In this document: positions 1-7,095 of the stretch, in pieces
Layout: each line of letters starts with the position of its first letter
How positions within the stretch are numbered: the stretch's first letter is position 1
Source: UBA5359 sp028699365 [NCBI: bacterium]
GTDB taxonomy: Bacteria > UBP13 > UBA5359
NCBI GenBank assembly: GCA_028699365.1
Contig: JAQVUQ010000082.1
Coordinates: 1-9,444, forward strand
DNA length: 9,444 nt
Direction: 5' to 3'
Translations under genes and position numbers: made by a program
The notes under the pieces: generated by a model
Databases searched by the model: none
The model's input: only the letters and a program-made list of their open reading frames with translations
Told to the model about the DNA's origin: nothing

Positions 1-420
1 AATGCGGGACTGGCGGTCACCATGCCGATATACAGCGGCGGAACAGCCCGTGCCAGGATCGGGCAGGCGCAGGCGGTGCTGGAACAACGTAAAGCTGATA
101 TTGAACTGAGACGGCAGAGCTTAGTTTTAGCTGTGCACTCGGCCATGCTGGCAACCCAGGATGCCGCTAACCGCTTGCAGGTTACCCGCAAAAGCATCGA
201 ACAGGCAGGAGAGGCCCTGCGAGTGGCACAGGAGAAGTATAATGCGGGGTTGGGATCCAGCACGGAGGTCATCGATACCCAGGTTGCTCTGGTCCAGGCT
301 GAAACAAACTATGCCAATGCCCTTTATGACGGTAAGATAGCCGTTGCGCAACTTGATTACGCCGTCGGCAGAGACCCGAAAACGGCTGAAACCGCATCAT
401 CGGGAGGGTTAAACAGATGA
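1..420 (+). CDS. TolC-family outer membrane efflux protein, C-terminal part
   Basis: This is the last 139 codons of an outer-membrane channel protein; the 5' part lies outside the window. Reading from base 1, the frame is open and opens with NAGLAVTMPIYSGG, the 'P-I/L-Y/F-SGG' strand entry typical of the second TolC repeat. Long alpha-helical segments rich in Ala, Gln and Glu follow. Next comes the family hallmark around residues 77-97 (EKYNAGLGSSTEVIDTQVAL), and the segment ends with AVGRDP. In the family these helices form the periplasmic tunnel of a trimeric channel that docks to a periplasmic adaptor. The ATG at 22 is internal, not the true start. The stop overlaps the next gene's start (ATGA, 417-420), so channel, adaptor and pump form one operon. 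Family assignment is confident; the substrate cannot be read from this fragment. Confidence 0.93.
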   Translation, partial: NAGLAVTMPIYSGGTARARIGQAQAVLEQRKADIELRRQSLVLAVHSAMLATQDAANRLQVTRKSIEQAGEALRVAQEKYNAGLGSSTEVIDTQVALVQAETNYANALYDGKIAVAQLDYAVGRDPKTAETASSGGLNR

Positions 421-1994
421 TAAGCACCGCAAAAGGAAGAGCTTACGGTTTTATTACATTGGCAGTGATTTCAGGATTGGCTTTTACTGCCCACCAGCGC
501 AACAACGCTGGAAAGGCAGCGCAAACTCAACAGAAGAAGACGCCACTGGTGATGACGGCACCAGTGCAGCTTGGCACCATTGTGAAGAGCATCGAGATTA
601 CGGGAACGGCAGAGGCGGAAAACACCGTAAACATTGTTCCGAAGCTGGATCAGAGGATTGCCTGGATGTCTTTGAGAGAGGGCGATCCTGTTCGTCAGGG
701 TCAGTTGATAGTAAGACTTGAGGCTGCTGAGGCCACCGATCAACTGGCTGCCGCTCAGGCTGAGGCATCCGTCGCCGAAGCGAGGCTGCGCGATGTCCTG
801 GCGGGGTCACGTCCTCAAGAGATCAGATCCGCCAAAGCTGCCCTGGCACAGGCTGAGGCTAACTATCGACAGGCAAGCCGCGACCTGGAGCACGTCAAAA
901 AGCTCTACGGTCCGACCGGGATTCCCGAGCAGCAACTGCAGGAGGCTCAGAGCAGATATGATGCGGCAGCGGCCAATGTGGAGTCGGCCAGGGCTACTGT
1001 CGAAGATGCTGAAACCGAATTGAGCCGGTTGAAGAAGATGCTCAAAATCGGCGGCGTTTCGCAGGAGGATGTGGATAAGGCACAAACGCGTTACCATGTG
1101 TCCAGATCCGCCCTGGCCTCCGCCAACTCCGGACTGGCCGGTGCCCGGAGTAATCTGGCCCATGTAAAGAACCTGAATGTGAAGGTCATCCCTGAGCAGC
1201 AGATAGACGGCGCCGAGGCCAGGCACGCATCGGCACGATCGGCTCTGGAAGCCGCCGGAGCCAGGCTGGATCTTCTGAAAGAGGGCGCAAGCTCCACTCA
1301 GATCGCCGTAGCGCGTGAGCAGGTGAGACAGGCCCGGCTGAAGACCGATACCGTTCGCACCCAGTCCGAGTATTGCGTGATCAAATCACCTGTCAACGGG
1401 ATTGTCACCAAACTCTTCCTGGCGGAAGGGGACATGGCACAGGTGAAACAGCCGATAATGAGTATCGCCGAAAACGCCCGGATGATAGTCAAAGCAGCCC
1501 TGAGCGACAGAGATGCATTCAAGGTGTCTCCGGGACGGCCCGCAATGGTTAAGATAGGTGGACCGGATGATGAGCCGCTCAGGCTGAAGGTGACACGGGT
1601 CTATCCGGCAGCCGATCCCGTCACCCGTCTTGTTCCTGTAGAAGTGGCGCTGCCCGGCAATGTCAAGGTCACACAAGGCGCCTTTGTCAGAGTCAGCCTG
1701 GTAATGGAGAAGCGTGAAGATACCGTCGTCATACCGGCCGATGCCGTAGTGCAGAAGCCAGGGGGCAGGAGTGTGGTATTTGTAGTCAAGGATGGTAAGG
1801 TTCAGGCAAGGCCTATCCGGCAGGGCATAGAGTCAAAAGGCAGGATAGAGGTCATCTCAGGGGTGCGTCCGGGTGAGGCGTTGGTTGTAAGAGGCCAGGA
1901 GATGCTTAAGGACGGAGCCATGGTCAAAGTCAAGCCGCAGAAGAAATCGCCCGGCAGCGGAATGTCCGGCAAGATGAAAGGAGCAGCCGGATGA
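417..1994 (+). CDS. HlyD/AcrA-type periplasmic adaptor (membrane fusion protein) of an RND pump
   Basis: This 525-residue protein would link the inner-membrane pump to the outer-membrane channel. A hydrophobic N-terminal segment at about residues 9-25 acts as an uncleaved anchor or signal; no lipobox Cys is seen. The first half of the lipoyl domain is at about 65-104 (REGDPVRQGQLIVRLE) and the second half at about 321-352 (SPVNGIVTKLFLAEGD). Between them lies a long Ala/Glu/Arg-rich coiled coil (105-315). A beta-barrel domain (about 355-430) and a membrane-proximal domain (about 432-505) follow, then a basic Gly/Lys tail. The paired kinks AGSRPQEI (129-136) and EGASSTQI (289-296) resemble YbhG-like HlyD proteins, but the coiled coil between them is longer than usual and repetitive (see the repeat entry). 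GGGAGGG at 402-408 precedes the ATG by 8 bases. The gene overlaps both neighbours by 4 bases. The family is certain, the substrate unknown. Confidence 0.95.
   Translation: MISTAKGRAYGFITLAVISGLAFTAHQRNNAGKAAQTQQKKTPLVMTAPVQLGTIVKSIEITGTAEAENTVNIVPKLDQRIAWMSLREGDPVRQGQLIVRLEAAEATDQLAAAQAEASVAEARLRDVLAGSRPQEIRSAKAALAQAEANYRQASRDLEHVKKLYGPTGIPEQQLQEAQSRYDAAAANVESARATVEDAETELSRLKKMLKIGGVSQEDVDKAQTRYHVSRSALASANSGLAGARSNLAHVKNLNVKVIPEQQIDGAEARHASARSALEAAGARLDLLKEGASSTQIAVAREQVRQARLKTDTVRTQSEYCVIKSPVNGIVTKLFLAEGDMAQVKQPIMSIAENARMIVKAALSDRDAFKVSPGRPAMVKIGGPDDEPLRLKVTRVYPAADPVTRLVPVEVALPGNVKVTQGAFVRVSLVMEKREDTVVIPADAVVQKPGGRSVVFVVKDGKVQARPIRQGIESKGRIEVISGVRPGEALVVRGQEMLKDGAMVKVKPQKKSPGSGMSGKMKGAAG
873..1277 (+). 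repeat. Three tandem 45-residue coiled-coil units within the adaptor gene
   Basis: Adaptor residues 153-197, 198-242 and 243-287 align as three units at an exact 45-residue (135-base) step. Each begins A-x-x-x-L, continues with a basic segment (EHVKKL, SRLKKM, AHVKNL), then has a helix-breaking turn (GPTGIPEQQ, KIGGVSQED, NVKVIPEQQ). It then gives A-Q/E-x-R-Y/H and an Ala-rich helix. Each turn resembles the hairpin tip of adaptor proteins. The middle one, R204-x3-M208-x6-S215, is close to the R-x3-L-x6-S tip motif known from AcrA/MacA-type adaptors. The similarity is clear at protein level but not as near-identical DNA, so the duplication is old. The alignment was made by eye. Confidence 0.7.
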
Positions 1995-4900
1995 AGCTCT
2001 CCAGTCTGGCCATAAATAAGCCCATATCCGTAATAGTGCTTCTTATCGCAGCGACAGTGCTGGGGATTTTCGGTTATCTGCGTCTCCCCGTGAACTTGCT
2101 TCCCGATATCACCTACCCCATGGTGAAGGTGTATATCAACTGGCGCGGAGCCACTCCTCAGGAAATAGAGGACAGCATTGCTACCGTTGTTGAACGGCGT
2201 ATGGCTACTGTCGACGGTCTGGACTACATGGAATCTCAGTGCACGGAAGGCATGTACGCTCTGCAGGTCAACTTCGATTATAGTGTGGATCGTGATGTCG
2301 CTTATCAGGATGTGCTGGCAAAACTTGGTCTGGTCTCAAGAAACCTGCCCGCAGATGCCGACCAGCCGTATACAATGAAAGCTGACCCTTCGCAGTTGCC
2401 CGTAGTAGACCTCATGATATCTTCCACCGGTATGGACACTACCAGGCTTAGAACCTGGGTTGAGAACGCACTCCAGGACGAATTTGCCACCGTACCCGGA
2501 ACTGCCGGGACGGAGGTCTCGGGCGGCCGTATCAGAGAGATCAGAGTTAATCTGGACCTGAAAAGGCTGCAGTACTTCGGTATTACACCCGAGCAGGTTT
2601 CCAGGAAACTAAAGGATGAGAACATCCAGTTGATGGGCGGAAGAGTAAACAATGATCGCCGTGAATTTATCATCCGCACCATGGGTGAATTCTCCAGTAT
2701 AGGAGAGATAGGCAGCGTAGCAGTGGCTGCAGCTAAATCAGGCGGGACCGTATATGTCAAGGATGTAGCCCGGGTGGAGGACGCCTCCGATACCCAGCGT
2801 GTCATCACCAGACTTAACGGAAAAGAGGGCGTAAAGCTCTCTGTATTGAAGCAGGCCGCCGCCAACACGGTTGAGGTGGAGCAAGGGGTGCGCAAGAAGA
2901 TAGCCCAACTCAAGCAGTCGCTTCCGGACGGCATCAGCATGAGTGTAGTGTATAACCAGGCTGATTATATCAAGGCCTCGGTATCCGGGGTGAGAGACGC
3001 TGCCTTGCTGGCTGCACTGCTGGTCATCCTTGTCATCGCATTCTTTCTGAAGGGTTGGAAGCGCGTCCTTATCGTGGGCATTACTATTCCACTGACCGTT
3101 CTTCTTACCTTCTTCGTGACGCAACTCATGGGATTCTCCCTGAATATATTTTCGCTGGCAGGGCTGGTCATAGCCATATGCCTGATACTGGACGACTGCG
3201 TAGTTGTTATTGAGAACATCACCAGGATAAGAAGATCGGACGGCGATCACCTCGGCCTGACCGAGCTGGGCACCGATCAGGTGGCCGGCGCCGTTCTGGT
3301 CTCCACTGTCACCTTTCTGGCGCTCTTCGTCCCGTTCCTGCTGGTTCCCGGTTTGGTATCTCTCCTCTTCAGAGAGCTTATACTTACCATCGCCGTTGCG
3401 GTATCCGTATCGACGGTCACGGCATTGACCGTGACGCCTGCTCTCTACAAGCGCTTCTACCCTGAGGAGCGGCACGATGTCGAGAGCGATTCGCGGTTAG
3501 AGAGGATCTCCAACGCCTTTTTGAATGCCTGCCTGAGCGTATACCGCAAAGGGGCAGGGTGGAGTGTTACGCATCGCAGATCAATCATAGCGGTGACTTT
3601 TGGATTATTCATCATCGGCCTGCTCTTAATGGTGCGCCTGGGTTCTGAGTTCCTGCCCGAAACTGATGATGGGCAGATCATGATAAAGGTGAAGATGCCG
3701 ACCGGAACATCTGTTGCCGAAACATCACGCGTCATTGGCGGTATAGAGGGGATCATACAGGAGTTGCCCGGCGTTGCGCATTATAACAGCCTGGCAGGAG
3801 GTAAAATATGGGGATTGGTAACGACTGAAGCCTCTAATGAAGGGCAGGTCGATCTACAACTCGTTCCCGGAAACCGGCGCAGAATGAGCACCAAAAAGTA
3901 TGTTGAATGGCTGAGCCCACAGATCAGCAAGAGGGCGGGCATTCCCGGTGCCAGGATCAAGGTGATGCATACCAAGATGAAGGGCATAAGGACCATCGGC
4001 AGTGAAGATATAGAGGCTGAGGTCTATGTCCCGCGCAGCGAGCCTGTGGAAGAGGCGCACGAGGTCTGTTCTCAAATACTGGCAGAGGTCCGGGATACCC
4101 CCGGGCTGGCTAATCCCGATCTCTCTCTCGATGTCTCCAAACCGGAGTATCAGGTGGTGGTGGATCGCGGGCGTGCGGCTGACCTGGGGCTTTCCGTGTC
4201 CGGAATAGCCGCCGCGATTCGCGCTGCGGTGGACGGAACCGTAGCCTCTACCTTCAAGGATGATGGCTACTACTATGGTATCAGAACGGTGATATCCGAA
4301 CAGGAGGTCAAAAGCCGGGAGAGCTTGGAGGGTATGGCAATCTCCACACCCTCCGGAGGCAACTGCTATCTGAGAGATGTGGCGCAGATAATACCATCGA
4401 CGGGGCCGGTGCAAATCGATAGAAAGAATCAGATGCGAGTGATCAAGGTCACAGGAAGCGCCCAGGGGAAAACTGTGGGCCAGGTGACATCCGGTATCAG
4501 CCGGTGCCTGAAGGATTTTGCTCTTCCATCCGGATACGCCATCAAGCTTGGCGGGCAATCGCAGATGATGGCAGAGACCTTCCGAACCATGGGACTTATC
4601 CTGATGCTGGCCTTGTTCCTGGGCTACGTAGTTCTGGCCATACAGTTTGAATCGCTCATAGAGCCCTTTCTCATCATTATACGCGTGCCGTTGTCTCTTA
4701 TAGGACTGTCTCTGGCTCTATATATGACAGGCACACCGGTGGGCGTTACGGTCATGATCGGAATCGTAGCTCTGGCGGGTATCGAGATCCATCACGGCGT
4801 CGTTCTCCTTACTTTGGTGAACCAACTGCGGGAAGAGGGCTATGCCCCGATTGAAGCCGTTATCCAGGCCGGAGCCACCAGGCTGAGGCCGATACTTATG

Positions 4901-5086
4901 ACCCTCTTTGTAGGAGTGGTGGGACTCATTCCCCTGGCTCTGGGAACAGGCGAAGGCACAGAGACACTCCAGCCCATGGCCATAGGTGTCATCGGCGGAT
5001 TGATCTTCTCGCTGCCGCTGACGCTCTTCTTCCTGCCGGCGCTGTATCTGACAATGGTTGGGAGGGACAAGGAGGTGTGTGATTGA
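1991..5086 (+). CDS. RND efflux transporter, HAE1-like (AcrB/MdtB-type), inner-membrane pump
   Basis: This is a full-length pump of 1031 residues, the usual size of the family, which drives export by proton influx as a trimer. TM1 is at about 10-30, and a large periplasmic loop (about 31-335) follows, containing PVNLLPDITYP. TM2-TM6 lie between about 336 and 485, with the proton-relay pair D401-D402 in LDDCVVVIENI of TM4. TM7 is at about 530-550, and the second periplasmic loop (about 551-862) contains RAADLGLSVSGIA and GGQSQMMAETF. TM8-TM12 occupy about 865-1022, with QFESLIEPF and the LRPILMT motif. TM10 reads GIEIHHGVVLL, with E932, H934 and H935 where relatives usually have Asn-Asn or the AcrB Lys. 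R898 in TM9 is also unexpected. AAAGGAG (1977-1983) lies 7 bases before the ATG, which overlaps the adaptor stop. HAE1-type sequence features argue for an organic-compound pump rather than a CusA/CzcA metal pump, but the substrate is not determined. Confidence 0.96.
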   Translation: MKLSSLAINKPISVIVLLIAATVLGIFGYLRLPVNLLPDITYPMVKVYINWRGATPQEIEDSIATVVERRMATVDGLDYMESQCTEGMYALQVNFDYSVDRDVAYQDVLAKLGLVSRNLPADADQPYTMKADPSQLPVVDLMISSTGMDTTRLRTWVENALQDEFATVPGTAGTEVSGGRIREIRVNLDLKRLQYFGITPEQVSRKLKDENIQLMGGRVNNDRREFIIRTMGEFSSIGEIGSVAVAAAKSGGTVYVKDVARVEDASDTQRVITRLNGKEGVKLSVLKQAAANTVEVEQGVRKKIAQLKQSLPDGISMSVVYNQADYIKASVSGVRDAALLAALLVILVIAFFLKGWKRVLIVGITIPLTVLLTFFVTQLMGFSLNIFSLAGLVIAICLILDDCVVVIENITRIRRSDGDHLGLTELGTDQVAGAVLVSTVTFLALFVPFLLVPGLVSLLFRELILTIAVAVSVSTVTALTVTPALYKRFYPEERHDVESDSRLERISNAFLNACLSVYRKGAGWSVTHRRSIIAVTFGLFIIGLLLMVRLGSEFLPETDDGQIMIKVKMPTGTSVAETSRVIGGIEGIIQELPGVAHYNSLAGGKIWGLVTTEASNEGQVDLQLVPGNRRRMSTKKYVEWLSPQISKRAGIPGARIKVMHTKMKGIRTIGSEDIEAEVYVPRSEPVEEAHEVCSQILAEVRDTPGLANPDLSLDVSKPEYQVVVDRGRAADLGLSVSGIAAAIRAAVDGTVASTFKDDGYYYGIRTVISEQEVKSRESLEGMAISTPSGGNCYLRDVAQIIPSTGPVQIDRKNQMRVIKVTGSAQGKTVGQVTSGISRCLKDFALPSGYAIKLGGQSQMMAETFRTMGLILMLALFLGYVVLAIQFESLIEPFLIIIRVPLSLIGLSLALYMTGTPVGVTVMIGIVALAGIEIHHGVVLLTLVNQLREEGYAPIEAVIQAGATRLRPILMTLFVGVVGLIPLALGTGEGTETLQPMAIGVIGGLIFSLPLTLFFLPALYLTMVGRDKEVCD

Positions 5087-5105
5087 TGCTGCTTCGCAAC
5101 GGGTA

Positions 5106-5134
5106 TATCAAAATATCAAATTGTTACTTTAACA
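5106..5134. repeat. AT-rich patch with a short direct repeat and an inverted repeat
   Basis: In the spacer after the pump gene, TATCAAA occurs twice (5106-5112 and 5114-5120) at an 8-base step. It is followed directly by the perfect inverted repeat TGTTA-CTT-TAACA (5122-5134). The patch is clearly richer in AT than the flanking genes and lies about 70-95 bases upstream of the sensor kinase start. It could be a regulator-binding site or part of a promoter, but no convincing -35/-10 pair was found, and repeats this short can arise by chance. Confidence 0.3.
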
Positions 5135-5170
5135 CACGTCAACGGCATCCAGCGGATTGCCTGACACGAA

Positions 5171-5203
5171 AAGGAGTTGTGCCTTTGGCACGGTTTGAGG
5201 ATG
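5171..5203 (+). promoter_or_regulatory. Shine-Dalgarno and hairpin ahead of the sensor kinase start
   Basis: AAGGAG (5171-5176) is the only strong ribosome-binding sequence before this gene. It directly abuts an in-frame TTG (5177) and lies 24 bases from the in-frame ATG (5201); neither spacing is normal. Between them GTGCC-TTT-GGCAC (5179-5191) forms a perfect 5-bp stem, which G-U and A-U pairs could extend outward into the Shine-Dalgarno. If only the 5-bp stem folds, 11 bases remain between AAGGAG and the ATG, a workable distance. If the extended stem folds, the Shine-Dalgarno would be masked. GAGG at 5197-5200 touches the ATG and is too close to serve. The pairing is seen in the sequence; the role is inferred. 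Confidence 0.4.
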
Positions 5204-7072
5204 AACGGCGCGAATCGTGAGCGAAATGAAATACTCGACTATGCGCACGTATTTATTCTGGACATGGAACTGCATATTGTTTTCTGGGACACGAGAGACG
5301 AGCAGATCTATGGATTCAGCCGGAATGAGGCAATCGGGCGCGTGGTTAATGAACTTCTCAAGACGGAATTACCCCGACCGCTGGATGAAATAGTATCCGA
5401 ACTCATTGCAGACGGCCGATGGCAGGGAGACATGCTGCATGCCCGTAAGGATGGAAGGCGGATTCCTGTCAGCAGCTACTGGGTGCTCTATCGTGACAAG
5501 AGCGGCTCTCCGTCGGCTATAGTCGCGGTTAATAACGATATCACCCAGCGCCGGCAGGCGGAAGCGGAACTGGCTAGAGATCTGCGGAATATGGAGCTCT
5601 TGTCCGTCACTGCTACGCATCTCCTGGAGCCGATGCCGTTCAGTGAACTCTTCCAGTATACGGCTGATCAATTGCAGGCGATAGCCGGCGGTGCGGGGAT
5701 TGTGGTCAGCGAGTATAACCCCGGCATGAATGAGACTATAGTGCGGGCGCTGGCAGGCCCTGTCGACAAGCTGCAGAAGGCAACTGACATACTCGGGCGT
5801 AACCCCATCGGGCTGAAATTCAAGGTGGCGGAGGGGACCCTCCAGCGGATGATCAAAGGCAGGCTGGATTATCTTGAGGGCGGCTTCTGCGATCTGATCT
5901 ATTATCAGATGCCGCTGTCTCTCTGCAAGTCGATAGAAGAGGAACTGCACCTGGGCGCTATTTATGTCATGCCGTTCTTTCTTGGCAGGGATTTCATGGG
6001 GAGAGTGGCAGTACTGACGGACCGTGACGAGGGCTTAAGAAACCGTGAACTGATTGAAGCGATAGTGAACCAGGCTGCTTTGGCCCTTAAGCGTAAGCGG
6101 GCAGAGGAAGCGCTCAAACGAAGCCAGGCCAGATTCCGGGCTACTTTTGATCATGCAGGTATAGGCATGACAATTATTGATGAAGAGGGAACGGTGCTGG
6201 AAGCAAATCCCGCCTTTGCTGAGTTCGTCGGCTATAGCCTGCCGGACTTGCCCGGAATGCATGTCCGTCGGTACTCATATCCGCCTGATCTGGCTCACGG
6301 TGATGAGTTGTTGCATGAGATGCTCGAAGGTAAGCGCGACAGCTACCAGGTGGAGAAGCGCTACGTAACTAAAGACGGCAACGTGGTGTGGGGAAGACTT
6401 ACCGCATCCATAGCGCGGAATCCGGCGCCCGAGCCGCCGTTCATTATAGGCATGATAGAGGACATTACCGAGCGCAAGCAGGCAGAGGAGCGCGAGCAGA
6501 AGCGCAAAGAGGAACAGCTTGAGTTCTATCGCCGTACCATATTGGCAGCTACTGAAGGAAAACTGGTGATAACGGAGAGAAACGAAATATACAGGATCGC
6601 GGGCGAGCCTGCTGCATCCTGGTCGCTTTCAGATCCGGAAGAGCTGTGTGTTATCCGCCATAATGTAACGGAGATAGCCAGAGGGGCCGGTATTGCGGAG
6701 TCCAGGGTGGAGATGTTCGTGATGGCGGTGGGAGAGGCTCTGACCAATGCCATCAAACATGCGCAGGGAGGCAGTACTACCATGCACCGGCTTAAAGAAG
6801 GCCTGATGCTTGTGATTACCGACCAAGGTCCGGGTATTCCCTCACTGGCTCTGCCCGATGTGGCGCTGACAAGAGGGTATTCCACGGCAGGCACTCTTGG
6901 AATGGGGTATAAGTTCATGATTACGTTTGCAGATAAAGTCTATCTGGCGACAGGTTCGGGGGGCACCACTGTGGGGCTGGTATTACAGCTTCAACCGCCG
7001 GAGAAGTCGCAACTCGGCTTGTCTCCGTTGGGTGCTATGCTGGCAATGGAACAAGCAGATCGCATGTCATAG
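5201..7072 (+). CDS. PAS-GAF-PAS sensor with C-terminal RsbW/SpoIIAB-type ATPase
   Basis: This is a soluble sensor protein of 623 residues from the ATG; an in-frame TTG at 5177 would add 8. Numbered from the ATG, PAS 1 is at about 10-121, ending NNDITQRRQAE, and a GAF-like domain at about 130-297. PAS 2 is at about 304-429, ending GMIEDITERKQAE, followed by a charged helical linker (427-445). The GHKL ATPase (about 450-600) has an N box GEALTNAIKHA with E512 and N516, a G1 box DQGPGIP (541-547), and a GMG motif (567-569). There is no HisKA dimerisation helix with a phosphoacceptor His and no transmembrane segment. The N box and compact G boxes resemble anti-sigma serine kinases (RsbW, SpoIIAB, RsbT) rather than two-component kinases. 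The STAS gene 23 bases downstream is its likely substrate or partner. The sensed signal is unknown; PAS and GAF domains often bind small ligands or cofactors. The domain order is confident; the start is uncertain. Confidence 0.88.
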   Translation: MNGANRERNEILDYAHVFILDMELHIVFWDTRDEQIYGFSRNEAIGRVVNELLKTELPRPLDEIVSELIADGRWQGDMLHARKDGRRIPVSSYWVLYRDKSGSPSAIVAVNNDITQRRQAEAELARDLRNMELLSVTATHLLEPMPFSELFQYTADQLQAIAGGAGIVVSEYNPGMNETIVRALAGPVDKLQKATDILGRNPIGLKFKVAEGTLQRMIKGRLDYLEGGFCDLIYYQMPLSLCKSIEEELHLGAIYVMPFFLGRDFMGRVAVLTDRDEGLRNRELIEAIVNQAALALKRKRAEEALKRSQARFRATFDHAGIGMTIIDEEGTVLEANPAFAEFVGYSLPDLPGMHVRRYSYPPDLAHGDELLHEMLEGKRDSYQVEKRYVTKDGNVVWGRLTASIARNPAPEPPFIIGMIEDITERKQAEEREQKRKEEQLEFYRRTILAATEGKLVITERNEIYRIAGEPAASWSLSDPEELCVIRHNVTEIARGAGIAESRVEMFVMAVGEALTNAIKHAQGGSTTMHRLKEGLMLVITDQGPGIPSLALPDVALTRGYSTAGTLGMGYKFMITFADKVYLATGSGGTTVGLVLQLQPPEKSQLGLSPLGAMLAMEQADRMS

Positions 7073-7095
7073 GTCCGACTGAGGGAGGCTACGGG

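Noticed and set aside
22-420. ATG at 22 as the start of a small complete gene
   Set aside because: The frame is open through base 1, and the residues before the ATG continue the TolC repeat, so this is the end of a longer gene cut by the window edge.
2305-2940. Long antisense open frame of 211 codons inside the pump gene
   Set aside because: It lies wholly within the RND coding sequence, its translation is Ser/Thr-rich and resembles no family, and the + strand frame matches a known pump along its whole length.
2738-3475. Antisense open frame of 245 codons inside the pump gene
   Set aside because: The predicted protein is a low-complexity His/Gln/Tyr/Gly-rich mix with no domain, as expected for the reverse of membrane-protein codons.
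3854-4558. Antisense open frame of 234 codons inside the pump gene
   Set aside because: It is His- and Leu-rich with no recognisable domain, and overlaps conserved RND periplasmic loop sequence on the other strand.
1991-5086. Assigning the pump as a heavy-metal (CusA/CzcA) transporter because of the TM10 histidines
   Set aside because: The overall sequence features (PVNLLPDITYP, RAADLGLSVSGIA, QFESLIEPF) are of the HAE1 type. Histidines in TM10 alone do not show metal transport.
5087-5176. A sigma70 promoter for the sensor kinase in the spacer
   Set aside because: Candidates such as TTGATG/TATATC and TTCGCA/TATCAA have 15-base spacers and poor matches, so none is strong enough to list.
5179-5191. 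The GTGCC-TTT-GGCAC hairpin as a transcription terminator of the efflux operon
   Set aside because: The stem is only 5 bp and is followed by GGTTTGAGG rather than a run of T, and it sits within the translation start region of the next gene.
6440-7072. Reading the kinase C-terminus as a classical two-component histidine kinase
   Set aside because: No HisKA helix with a phosphoacceptor His precedes the ATPase. The N box GEALTNAIKHA and the adjacent STAS gene fit the anti-sigma kinase type better.
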